From contig JAEVLN010000001.1 in assembly GCA_018350325.1 (NCBI GenBank), forward strand, positions 4,679,254 through 4,743,253: DNA of 64,000 nucleotides, read 5' to 3'. Shown piece after piece: positions 45,471-56,860 of the stretch (position 1 is the first letter of the stretch; each line of letters begins with the position of its first letter). Position numbers and translations under genes: made by a program. The notes beneath the pieces were generated by a model that saw only the letters and a program-made list of their open reading frames with translations, did no database searches and had not been told where the DNA came from. This stretch comes from Globodera rostochiensis (lineage: Eukaryota; Nematoda; Chromadorea; Rhabditida; Heteroderidae).

Positions 45471-46728
45471 GAGGGGTCCACGCCAGAAGCGTAGCTTATG
45501 CCTCACTTTGAGTAACGTTTGGTGGTTAGTGTTTATGAGTCCAATCGAATAGATTCCGTCCGGTATTTTCCTGTTAAAAGACGAATCGACAGCATTTTAG
45601 AACAAATTAGCATGTCTAATAAAAATATCAGATTGTTTCATTTTGATTTGTTATTTTTTTATACATCCTACATACATTCATTGTCATTGAAAAATTACTG
45701 AATAAAAATGTTGTTGCGTCGAACGCTAAGGGGGTCAACTCCGTCTTGTGGCCAACTTCGTCTGTCATTAAATTTTCGATACTTCCTTTTGGCTGGGGGT
45801 AATAATTCAGCACAATTGCAGATTATCCGTTAATAGAATAACTTTTAAGCCTAAGCTACATCATAGCTTAGGTTTAGGCCTGAGTCTAATCTCATTTAGG
45901 ACTTTATGAATTAAAAAGTGAACAATGTCTAAAATACATATTGTGCCAAAATCCTAAGATGCTTCTTTAGATTTAATTTAATTCGATAAAACGGGGTTTT
46001 TTTCATGTTTCTCGATCTAAATACCGAACAAAATCTGAAAAAAAATTAAATGGCTGAGAACGGAGTTGGCCTAGACGGAGTTAGCCCCAAGACGGAGTTA
46101 GCCCCAAGACGGAGTTAGCCCCAAGACGGAGTTGGCTTAGACGGAGTTGAATCAAATGCAATTTTGACTTTACTTGACCCGATTTAAATTTACGTATCGC
46201 CTACTTTTTAAATTTTGCAAATACACACAATGTCAAATCGTAAGTTCCGTTGTTAAAATTCCAAAATAAAATATGGACATTTTCAATTTTTAAGAACGAA
46301 ACTTTTCAAGTACTGTCCTTGCTATTCAATGACATATACGAGTCCTGCAGTTTTCTTCTATTTTCCCAAAGCTTTACAATATTACAGACCTCGTTATGTA
46401 TCACTCACATTTTAGAGGGGCGTTAAAGTGAAATGTCTACCGGTTTACATTAGACGTACTCCTTCATATCTTTTATTTTTCGTCCATTGATTTATCCTCC
46501 CCTTCCTCGCATTTCTCATAATTTATGTGAACTGTCAGTCAACCAATATCATTTAGTTTTGAGATATATTTAGGTATTGTTTTAGAATTTCCAAAATTAC
46601 CCGGGTAATTCCAGAATACCCGATTTCCAAACGTAATTCGAACATTTTTCATAAATTGCTTTTATAAAAAATTGATTTATCCCATTAATGTTAATTTTGC
46701 AATTCCTCTTTCAGCCGATCATCACAAT
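45471..46728. other. AT-rich intergenic region with small repeats
   Basis: Contains a hairpin (TAAGCCTAAGCTA / TAGCTTAGGTTTA) near 45847-45880, a tandem GACGGAGTTAGCCCCAA array at 46056-46150 and an inverted relative (CAACTCCGTCTTGTGGCC) near 45736. No exon supported. Confidence 0.45.
46056..46150. repeat. 17-19-bp tandem repeat GACGGAGTTAGCCCCAA
   Basis: Five copies of ACGGAGTT followed by RGCC and a variable 4-6 bp. The reverse complement of the same core occurs at 45736-45765, so the two may be arms of a larger inverted structure of about 400 bp. Confidence 0.8.
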
Positions 46729-49700
46729 ATGTCGCATTTTCCCCGCGGATTTCCATCTTCTTACCATAAGTGGAGTGACCCGCGTATTCGTCTGCCTTTC
46801 CCACAGAATTTTCCACCTTCACCTGCACCTCGGCCATTGTCTTTTTTCAACCCACCTAGTAATCTTCGTGTGGTTCAAAACCAAGGTAATAATATGTACC
46901 CAAATATGTATTTTAAAGGCATAAATTTCATATTTAATTAGACTTTTTCCTTTGTATCGATGACTTTCTCCCCTTTGATTCAGGAGTCGGTGCTTCAATT
47001 GATTTGGACCTTCGTTCTGCTCATCAGACACCACAGCAGGAACAGCAGTCTCCGTTGTTTTGCCATCCTCTGGTAAAAAAAAATCTACTTTGTCAGAACT
47101 GGTCCGAGCCAAAATCCGGGTAGTCCTGTTTTTTTCCAACATCCAGACCGGGTTTTTTTCTGGGGAAAAAGTGAAAATTTTGACATCCTTTTGAACGAAA
47201 AATTGTTGCACTAGAGGAAGAATCAATGAATGCAATTTGAGACATTTAATCAACAGATCTCCGTGCCTTCTCCATCTTATTCTTTGGCTAATCACTACGC
47301 AGAAGAAGAACAGAGAAAGAAACAACAGCAAATAATTATGGAAGAGAATGCTTTGCTGAAGAAGCAGCTGGGGAAGAAGACGGACGAATGCAACAGCTTA
47401 CAAGGGAGCGTCAAGGTCTTAACGGAGAGGCTCGAATCTACGAACGCAGTGCAAAGAGAGATTTCCAAACTGAAAAATCAAAATTGTCAACTGACAAAGA
47501 AGTCGGAAAAGGCTCTTGAGTGGGAACAAAAATGGAAAGAGAAGGAGGGGACAACAACAAAGTTGAAGAAGAAGAACGAAGAGCTTGAAAAGTCGAACTC
47601 GGAGATCAAAAAGAAAAATGGAGAGCTTGAAAGGTCAAACTCGGAGCTCAATAAGAAAAATGAAAGAAACACGCGGAGTTTGTCTGATCTTCGTGAGTTG
47701 AAGAGAAAACTGGAGGAGGAGCAACACAGCAAAACGCTCGAATTGAGTACGATGCAAAGGAAGAAGGGAGAGGAGCTTCTTGAGCAAAAGAAAAAACTGT
47801 CGGAGGAACATCGGAAGATAATAGACGAGTTGAAAACGGAGCATCAGAAGAATAAAGAAGAGTTCTTTGTGCAGAAGGAGGAGGAACAACACAGGAAAAT
47901 AGTCGAGTTGGAGCTGAACCTTCGGAGAGAATATGAGGCAGAACTCGGAAAGCGTGAAAAGCAATTGAGCGACAACTACCAGGGAGAGATTGATAAGCTA
48001 AATACGAAGATTAGGATGCAAACCAAAGAGGAGCTTGCACAGGTTTCTGTGACTTTATTAAAAATTTATAAAAAGGTGGGGGGGGGGGTGGAGTCGAGTA
48101 AAACATATAACTTTCTTTTGTAAGAATTCGTTAATATTTAGCAGCGCAGTTCGCCAGATGACCAACAAATTTGCGAGTCGAAGCATTGTGAGCAGATTTT
48201 CAAGAGAAATACGGAAAGTAAGTGATACACAAAGTTGGGAAGAAATTCCCTTTCCGTGTACATTAACAATATAATCGGGTTTTTAGTGATTGGCATTTAC
48301 AAATACGCAATGCGTAAATGCGCGAAGGAACGAAACTGTGGAATTTGTAAGCCGCTTGGGTCAAACGATGAGCAAAATGCGGAAAGGTAAAAGGGACGCG
48401 TGAGAGGGAATTTCCATCCCCCCCCATTTTCACAATAGAATTGCAATTCCCATTCTTTATGCGTCTTTACGATTTTTCTTAAGCGGTGTTCCTTCTTCAA
48501 CTTCCGTCATTCCATTGGAAAACACGATTCCCGAGTTAATCGATTCCCTCCACGATGTTGGTCAGCGTTCAATGGAAGGAATGCATCGGACTGATTCTTC
48601 GGAAAACGTGGTAACTGAAACGGTAGATGGATTATCCAATGGCCGGCTACAGAGGGAGGAGAATAGTGGCGAAAGTCAAACAGTGGAGCCAACTAATGAA
48701 GTTCAAACTGGAGAAGAATGTCCGCCTTTGCTTGAGGTGAGCTTATAGCGATTTTTTAATATTTTTGTTTAAAAAATTGCGCAAAAACTTCGAAATTTTG
48801 CCGATTTTTCAAAAGCAAGTTTCTTTGAGAGGTAATTCTGCTTGCTTCTGGGGTGAGTGTCCTCCCCCTCCCTCCCCAGCATACGGCCCCGATTCATGTT
48901 GTTTTTAGCGAAGTGACAGTGTGGCGAATAGTCTACCTTCGATTACTTGCAATTTTAGTCTGTTTGACTCTTTTGAAGAGATAAAATCGCAGATAAAAGA
49001 ACAAATTTTGCAGAACACAGGTAAAATTGTCTTTTTTTTTGTTTATAAAAAAGATTTAAGGTTTACAATCGGACAGTCCGCAAGTGGAAATTTTGTTGCA
49101 AGAGAAAATGGCCAATTATAACAAAGAGTTAAAACGTCGTCACGTCTTCATGGAGGAACCGGCTCAGCAACAGCAGCAAACCCATCCAATAGCCGAGAAC
49201 TGTCCATCTCAATCGGATAGGACTTTACTGCCTCAACTCACCCCACAAATTACCGGCACAACCGTAGTGACTTCCGTTCTTTCCGATGCAAACAACTACC
49301 GACAACGAAACCCAAAATCGGCCAGAGAACTGCAAGAGTTGAGTCAACTTCTGAAAGCTGGCAATGCTCAACGACCTCAGCAACTGTTCCACGAGCCGAT
49401 TGTTGTTCATCAAAGTGTACAGAACCCAAATTCATCGTCGACAGCCGAGACAGTTTTAAGGCAAACCAAAAGAAAAACGGAGAGAAATGTGTTGGAGGAA
49501 CAGTCAACGATGGGAATGGAACCGAAATATTCGCGACACCACGCTAATTGTCAACCTCAAGTGAGAAATGTACAACAACACTCGACGCTTCCGATTCAGA
49601 ACTTCCATCAACAACAAAATATGCAGTCGGCTCTTGTTGGGTTTTCGCAACCAGTGAGTGGTCAACAGTTTCAACCACAGATGACCCAGCAACACGTGAG

Positions 49701-50616
49701 TTTAAACTTTGAAACGGGGCTCGGAACGTTTGGTTGGGGTGGGGGGGGGGGGCTGACGTTAGCAGTATTAAAAAGTAGTTTGAAAACACGTTTTCAAAGT
49801 CTTGCATTTTTTCCAAGATGTTCTCCGTGGGCCCTCCAAACCAACAACATATGCAGCAACATGGTGCATCGACGACATGCGCTAGCGTTTTTGGGACCGT
49901 ACCGCTTCATGGACAGCAGCAGGTGTTTAATCTGTTAAAGAATGTCGAGGGTAGAAGAAAAAGCATAAAGAAAAGCCAAAATGATTAACATTTTCTTACC
50001 GGTTAGCCTCCAAAATAAAACATTTCCATAAACATTTCAAAATAATTCAGTTGCCGAACGTAAGCCCGGTGTTGGTTTCTGCTCCGCAGTTTCAGTATGC
50101 CTTCCAACCTCCGTCCCTACGACCGTTCCAACCTCAACAACAACAACAGTTTGTTCAGACTCAACAGTTTCATCAGCAGCAACGGCCCATCATTCGTCCG
50201 ATGATGTTCGAACCGATTCATCAAGCTCATATTTTGTTGCAACAGCAGCAACCGAACTCGCAACAGGGTGCAGCACAATTCTCGTTAGGTTTTGTTTTTA
50301 AGAAAGAAATCTGCAAAAACATGTTATGTCAAGTTTATTCTGCTGGGCTCGAATTCATAATTGTTTTTGCTTCAGTTCAGCCGATATTTCTCCAGCGTCA
50401 GCATCAACAACAGCCGAACCCGTAGCCAAGACAATCGTCTGCGACTTCTTAACCTTCTTCGACAAATTCCCAAACCGTTACAACAGAGACACGGTCGTCC
50501 ACGAATTCCTCAATTCCAGAAGTGAAACGATGTCCGATGAGCAGAAGCGGGGAATGTTACCGGAGCTGTCCACATTGGCTGATGAAATGATTAGGGGTAT
50601 CAAACACTTAGACTAG
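46729..50616 (+). CDS. Large coiled-coil and Gln-rich protein, unrecognised
   Basis: About 11 exons with good GT-AG joints. A TCTTTCAG trans-splice-like site ends 15 bp before ATG 46729. Exon 1 encodes a Pro/Phe-rich start (MSHFPRGFPSSYHKW); exon 2 encodes SIDLDLRSAHQTPQQEQQSP. The long exon at about 47257-48041 encodes a roughly 260-residue coiled coil (ENALLKKQLGKKTDECNSLQ, internal repeats of KNxELExSNSEIxKKN). Then come a Cys-containing exon (CAKERNCGICKPLG), an acidic stretch (IPELIDSLHDVGQRS), FSLFDSFEEIKSQIKEQILQ, a long Gln-rich region (ARELQELSQLLKAGNAQRPQ; QQQQFVQTQQFHQQQRPIIR) and a compact C-terminal domain (FLTFFDKFPNRYNRDTVVHE, LPELSTLADEMIRGIKHLD-stop). No family recognised. 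Composition suggests a scaffold, perhaps of an RNP or chromatin assembly; that is inference. Confidence 0.6.
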
Positions 50617-52634
50617 GAATTATTTTATTGTTGAACCGACCTCATGACACTCACTTTAACTCTCTTTGCCCCCCCCCCCCCGCTGAAGTTGCCTTTAAAA
50701 TAATGTTTTGACTTTGTTCCCCTCGTGAATTATGCAATTTTGTCGTCAATCATTTTATGCCGTTTAACCAGAGTATATCTGTTTTCCCCCTCAGGTGTGA
50801 GTGATGATGCTCGTAACTTATAGGTTAAGAAAATTCATGCAATTTCTTTTTTGAGCATCATTGGATGTATTTATTTATACTCGATCTCTAGTATGTGCGG
50901 ATAAATTATCAAATATTTTGTTGGTGGATTGATTCTTGAGGCCCGGTTATTCATTCATCAATAACTGCGGTTGGAGGGGACGTGCTGTGGTCAGCAGCAG
51001 AAGGGGGCGAGGAGGTTTGGGAATGTGCTCAATGAACGCCTGGGGGGGGAAGTGTTCGCAACACCCCCCCCCCCCTTCCCTTCCGCATTCCCTCACCCCG
51101 TCTGCCCCGTCCCTTCCCCAAACTCGTCTCCCCCCCCCCCCCGCTTCCCCCGTTCGAACTGTTGCTATGCCGAATAAAAGTTCCAAAAAAGACGGAAGAA
51201 AGCTCTCAGATTTGCTGCAGCAGAATGACTGCTTGATGATGCTGCTGCGCGGCTTACGCCAATTGATTGGAAAAGGCGCATTCGATGAATCCGTTTGATT
51301 GTATTATTTAACGTTAACATTTTTAGATTCTAATTCTGATGTCAAATGTCATTCTACATATATAAATGTTCTTTTGGTCGTGCCGAGGGATTCCTTAAGG
51401 GATCAGTTTAGCGTTGAGCTCTGTCCGTCCGTTGATCCATCCATTTCGTTTAGAGCAAATTCCTCTGCCCGTCTAGAGAAAGAACAAGTTTGGACTGACA
51501 AGAGAGGCAGAACTGACTGACTATGTATGGGCGATGGCGGGGGAAGAATAAATGAAGCTGACGGGGGGGGGGAGGGAGAGGGGGGGGGCAAGTGCGAGGC
51601 TTCCCCCCCCCCCCCCCCCCCCCCCCCCTCGATCTTCCTAATCGTCTCGCTTATCAGCGGAGAGGGGAGCATCATCATTCAGTGATGGCTGAGAGAGGAG
51701 CAAAAAGCTCATTGCCCAGCGGTGGAATGAATGGACGGGGGGGGGACACGTCCTCTTCCCCCAGCATCCATCCAGCTACTTTAAGGAAGGGGAGAAGGGA
51801 AACAGCGCATCCCCCCCCCCCCCCCAAACTCCGACGCCCCCCCCATCCATCCATTTTTGCCCGTCCACAGCTAGCCAGACTCGCTCTCCCCGCCGCCACA
51901 ACGCGAATCAAACCGTCGCCAAATGCACATTCCCTGCTCGTCTTATTCAAAGGCTTTTCCTCCTCTTAAGGTGCACTTCCCGCGAAGTCGTCAACGCCGA
52001 CCAAACAAATCGTCGTTTAAGCGCTCGACCGCCGATCCATCCATCCCTCCGCCCTCCTCTCCCCCTCAATCCTTCCATTCTTGCTCGTTTTGTTGGTGTG
52101 CCCTCCCCCGCTCCCCTCCCCTCCCCTCCACTCGTCCTGTCTCATCTCGCATACTTCTGTGTAAGTCATCTTCTCCAAGTCAGTTGCCCTCCCCCTCAGT
52201 TTACGCGAGAACCATTCATCCCCCACCGTTTCCTCCTCTTTCAATCATTCGACTCCATTCTCGCCGCTCATTCTCCAAACTTGGGAATGGATCGATGTGT
52301 TTGACGGTTAAGCGAAACGGGAAGAGCAAAGGCCCTCCCCAAATTGATAATGGGGGAGAGGAATGGGCAGGGAGGGAGGGAGGGGAGCACGGACTTCAGT
52401 GCTTTGGTCTCTCTCACCCGCCGAAATGGACGGACTTCTCGGCCGAGCTGAATTGTCATTTGCTGCTTCTCAATTAGCTAAAACCCTCTGGCTAAGCTCC
52501 GTCTTGACTCGCCGCCCCCTCACCCATTAACTCATAACCCCCCCCCCCCCAACCGCTCAACTCATTTTCGGACTCACCCCACCCCAACATCCGCATTTAA
52601 CGACCTTCCCCAAAGTTCAGCCCCAATCCCGCAA
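50617..52634. other. Intergenic region with C/G tracts
   Basis: Two kilobases without a strong gene. Contains poly-C runs near 50670, 51065, 51130 and 51601-51628, a poly-G patch near 51560 and CT-rich DNA at 52040-52200. One small frame at 51167-51298 is listed separately. Confidence 0.45.
51167..51298 (+). CDS. Possible small protein, 43 residues
   Basis: ATG 51167 opens MPNKSSKKDGRKLSDLLQQN, then CLMMLLRGLRQLIGKGAFDE and SV-stop. The composition is natural: basic start, then an amphipathic Leu-rich helix. It directly follows poly-C DNA. It could equally be a fragment of an exon or a chance frame. Confidence 0.2.
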   Translation: MPNKSSKKDGRKLSDLLQQNDCLMMLLRGLRQLIGKGAFDESV

Positions 52635-55633
52635 ATGGTGTCGATTATGCGTTCGGAGCAAACGCTACGCCTTATCCAACTTTACCATTCCAATTACCCG
52701 GAGATTGCACGTAACAATCAGGACGCGGACGGACGGAATTTGAAGCTGCAAATGTGGGCAGAGATAACGAACGAACTGAACCGGACCTTCGAGACGGCTT
52801 TCTCGGTGGAACAGTTTAAGAAAAAGGTGCAAAATGTGCAGTGTACCTCCCGACAGAAGTTGTTCAGCGGGAAGAGGTCAGTCGGTGGGACGACGGACGG
52901 ACAAAAAGACAACAGAAGGACCAATTTCAGGAATTTGGGAGAGGCGGAAGTGGAGTATTTGCGACTGTTCGAGTCGGACAAAATTTCTGTGGATACTTTG
53001 ACTCATCGGGCAAAGAATCGGCGCGTGTCGATAAATTCAGCGGACTTTCTGATGCTTCGTGAGAGACATCATTTGGGAGATTATGGCGTGAATAGTGACA
53101 ACATCGATGAGGAAGTTAAAATTGGAGTTGAGGAAGAGGGGGAGGACGAGGAGGCGGAGGAGGGCAGCACAACGGGGGGAGCGACAGGGAAAGCAACGAC
53201 GGATGGAGGCGGAAGAGGACGACTTTGCGGGGGAGGGGGAGAAGGGATGGACGGAAGTGGAAGAGGACGGATGAACGGGGAAGAAGTGGAGGGGAGAGGC
53301 GGACGGATAAGCGAAGGAGCTGAAGAGGCAATGAATGGCAGCAGCGGAGGGGCAATGAACGGAATAGGGGAAGTGAACGAAAGCTCCGCGGTAACGGCGG
53401 CACTTTCAACAATTGGCGCTTTGTTTGGAGCATATGGAGGCGGAGCGGAGAGTGCGCAGATGGACGCGTGGACTCAACAATTTCTATTGGCGATGGTAAT
53501 TGGGGAATGGGGCCGGGGGGGGGAGGTGATCGGTCGCTGGTGCCTGGGGGGTGATGGGGGGGGGGGGGGGTCATCGGTCGCTGGTGCCTGGGGGATGGGC
53601 CCGGAGGGGGGAGGTGATCGGTCGCTGGCCTGGGGGATGGGGCCGGGGGGGGGAGGTGATCGGTCGCTGGTGCCTGGGGGATGGGCGGGGGGGGGAGGTG
53701 ATCGGTCGCTGGTGCCTGGGGGATGGGGCCGGGGGGGGGGAGGATCGGTCGCTGGTGCCTGGGGGATGGGGCCGGGGGGGGGGGAGGTGATCGGTCGCTG
53801 GCCTGGGGGATGGGGCCGGGGGGGGGGAGGTGATCGGTCGCTGGTGCCTGGGGGATGGGCGGGGGGGGGAGGTGATCGGTCGCTGGTGCCTGGGGGATGG
53901 GGCCGGGGGGGGGAGGTTCGGTCGCTGGTGCCTGGGGGATGGGGCCGGGGGGGGGAGGTGATCGGCCTGGTGCCTGGGATGGGCCGGGGGGGGAGGTGAT
54001 CGGTCGCTGGTGCCTGGGGGATGGGGCCCGGAGGGGAGGTGATCGGTCGCTGGTGCCTGGGGGATGGGGCCGGGGGGGAGGTGATCGGTCGGGTGCCTGG
54101 GGGATGGGGCCCGGAGGGGGGAGGTGATCGGTCGCTGGTGCCTGGGGGAGGGCCGGGGGTGGAGGTGATCGGTCGCTGGTGCCTGGGGGATGGGGCCCGG
54201 AGGGGGGGTGATCGGTCGCTGGTGCCTGGGGGATGGGGCCGGGGGTGGAGGTGATCGGTCGCTGGCCTGGGGGATGGGGCCGGGGGGGAGGTGATCGGTC
54301 GCTGGTGCCTGGGGGATGGGGCCGAGGGGGGAGGTGATCGGTCGCTGGTGCCTGGGGGATGGGGCCGGGGAGGGGAGGTGAGGTCGCTGGTGCCTGGGGG
54401 ATGGGGCCGGGGGGGGGGAGGGTGATCGGTCGCTGGTGCGGGGGATGGGGCCCGGAGGGGGGAGGTGATCGGTCGCTGGTGCCTGGGGGATGGGGCCGGG
54501 TGGAGGTGATCGGTCGCTGGTGCCTGGGGGGGGCCGGGGGGGAGGTGATCGGTCGCTGGTGCCTGGGGGATGGGGCCCGGAGGGGAGGTGATCGGTCGCT
54601 GGTGCCTGGGGGATGGGGCCGGGGAGGGGAGGTGATCGGTCGCTGGTGCCTGGGGGATGGGGCCGGGGGGGGGGAGGTGATCGGTCGCTGGTGCCTGGGG
54701 GATGGGGCCGGGGGGGGGGGAGGGTGATCGGTCGCTGGTGCCTGGGGGTAGGGCCCGGGGTGGGAGGGTGATCGATCGCTTTAGGAAATGCATTTACCGT
54801 TTTGGGATGAAGGGATTCGGGCACAGAATGTTAAAGAAGAGGGGTGAATGAACTTGAAGCATTTTCAGGTGAATGCGACAATGAATGGAGCTACCGAGGC
54901 AGCAGAAAATGTCGCTGGAGGGGTGGACGATAACGGCAACAGAGCGACGACAATGAGGAGGAGGGAGAGGAAGAGAACATTGGAGGAGGACTGGGGGGAA
55001 GAAGAGGAGGAGGAGGAGAAAGAGGAGGGGAGACCGGAGGAAGAAAAGAACGATTGGGGAGGGGGAGGACCGGTGCCGAAAAAGACGAAGCACGGCAGGG
55101 CCGAAGAGAAGCACGAAGCGGGGGAGGGCACAGAGTCCAGTTGGGCTGGAGAGTTACTGAAGGTCGGTTGAGAGGTTCGGCGGTCACAAAACCACCAAAA
55201 AATAACGCGTAATATTGCGAAATTGAAAAATAGGCCAGGCAAATTCCCGCGTTTGGCACAATGAAACATTTTGCCAATGGTTCAGATCCAACGCGAAGTG
55301 CTCGGCCAGCAGCGCGAAATGCTCGCCCAATTCGGGAACAGCGTCTCCAAAGTGATACGACTCGCCTCGTCGTCCGGAGCGGTCTCCGAGTCGGCCCCGT
55401 CGTTGCCAAACCCTTCCCCCGCCTCCTCCTCGGCTTCTGCCTCGCCTCTGCCGTCGTCCTTCGCTTCCCGTGTCGGCCATTGTCAGTGTTCATCCAACAG
55501 AAACTGCAGCGGGGCGCTTCTTTCATTGGAACGCGAACTTTGTACTCGGCTGGACACAACGAACGCAATGTTAGCACGGGTCGTCGAGCTGCTTATGGAG
55601 CGACTGTCGCCGCTGGGGATGCCCATTGGATGA
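52635..55633 (+). CDS. Myb/SANT- or MADF-like DNA-binding protein with C-terminal coiled coil
   Basis: Three exons in phase 0: 52635-53493, about 54870-55161 and about 55287-55633. The N-terminus has a helical DNA-binding-like domain (SEQTLRLIQLYHSNYPEIAR, LQMWAEITNELNRTFE, SVEQFKKKVQNVQ), then LGEAEVEYLRLFE. An acidic, then Gly/Arg-rich low-complexity region ends MDAWTQQFLLAM. Exon 2 encodes a basic-acidic stretch (MRRRERKRTLEEDWGEEEEE) with PKKTKHGR as a possible NLS. Exon 3 encodes a helix (QREVLGQQREMLAQFGNSVS), a Ser/Pro linker and a second helix (RLDTTNAMLARVVELLMERL). A trans-splice-like TTCAG lies about 15 bp before the ATG. Same architecture as the gene at 2303-3997 though sequences differ. 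The 1.37-kb intron 1 is almost all minisatellite. Confidence 0.65.
53500..54775. repeat. Intronic 43-44-bp G-rich minisatellite
   Basis: About 29 copies of a unit made of GGTGATCGGTCGCTGGTGCC, TGGGGGATGGGGCC and a G run of 5-11. Variation is mainly in G-run length, CCGG versus CCCGGA, and short deletions. It fills intron 1 of the Myb/SANT-like gene nearly from donor to acceptor, with the G-rich strand as sense. Large Pro/His/Arg frames on the minus strand (up to 439 codons) are artefacts. Confidence 0.95.
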
Positions 55634-56617
55634 TGAAGCATTTAATCAATAAGTCCGATCAATTTTGCCATAGGGTTTGCGTTTGTTTCTTTTATCTCAT
55701 CCGAACTTTTGACTGTTCCCACTCAATTGAGAGTATACATAGGTAGGTACCTAGTTCGTCTTCCCCCCCCCCCCCCCTTCCGTCTCCCCCCCCATCCCCC
55801 CCCCATCTCCCCCCCCCCCCCCCCGTCTTCCCCCCCCCCCATCCCCCCCCCCCATCTCCTGTGATATGCATCCGTCCATTTCTTTGCATTGTTTTGTTGT
55901 CATCCGATCCGATCTCAAGCTTCAAGCGTTTTTGTTTGGTGTCGACCTGTCAAACCGTGGAAAATAACTCCAATTTGTGGAATATATTCTTTCGTTGCTT
56001 GCACCTTTCAATAAAAACATTTAAACAAATTAAGTTTCAGCCAAAAGGAAATTGGCCACAGATCAGTGAAAAGAGTATAAATACGAGTGAAAATTGAAAA
56101 CCGGGGCAGGGATTTGCCAAAGTGATCCGAGCGGGTCCCGGACGAATTCCGTTAAATTCCCGATCCTGAGTTGATCCCGAGTTAAAAACACCGAGATCCT
56201 GGTCAGTGAAAAGAGTGCAAATACGGGTGACTGATTTGAGTTGGTTGCGAGTCGAAGGGGGGGGGGGGGGGGGGGGGGGGGGGAGGGGGGATTGCGCGAG
56301 TGAACGGAAAGGTACCCTTGGGATGAACGTGAACAAGGGTACCCCCCCCCCCCCTAAGGGTCCCCCCTCCCTCTTCTCCCGCCTGTTTGCACTCCCCCCC
56401 CTTCCAACTTACTTTTCTTATCCGGTTGATTGCACCCGCGCACTCTTCATCCCAATTTATTATTTTTATAATTATGTCTATTTCTCGGAACGTCGACCGA
56501 AGAGAAGAAAACAAACGTACGGAAGCCAAATGCGAGTGAAGTGATTGGGTGTTGCATCTATCTTCTGATTGTGGTGAATGCATCGTCTCAGTGCCAATTG
56601 AAGTTGCCCAACTCCCC

Positions 56618-56686
<69 letters not shown>

Positions 56687-56860
56687 ACCCTACCCCACTC
56701 GACTCCCCCCCCCCTCCAATACTTCAGCTTCTTGATCATTGTTTGACTGTTTCCTTCAAGAACTGGTCAAATTATTCATTCCAAACATCATTCAGTCACG
56801 ACTCTCGACCCGCCTTTATTTTGCCTTATATTCGCGTTGAGATCAGACGGACTTCCGGTG
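55634..56860. other. Intergenic region with extreme homopolymers
   Basis: Contains C tracts at 55760-55856, a 27-nt G run at about 56257-56283, a 66-nt C run at 56619-56684 and an inverted GGTACCCTTGGG/GGGTACC pair flanking a C run near 56310-56345. No exon seen. A short AACACCGAGATCCTGGTCAG-type segment occurs twice in altered form (56062-56100 and 56195-56230). Confidence 0.5.
56619..56684. repeat. 66-nt uninterrupted poly-C tract
   Basis: Sixty-six consecutive C residues, the longest homopolymer in the window, followed by CTCACCC and more C-rich DNA. True length in the genome is uncertain because such tracts are hard to sequence. Confidence 0.9.

Noticed and set aside
53474..54824. Minus-strand Pro/His/Arg-rich frames of 417-439 codons
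   Set aside because: Product of the 43-44-bp minisatellite within an intron of the plus-strand Myb/SANT-like gene.
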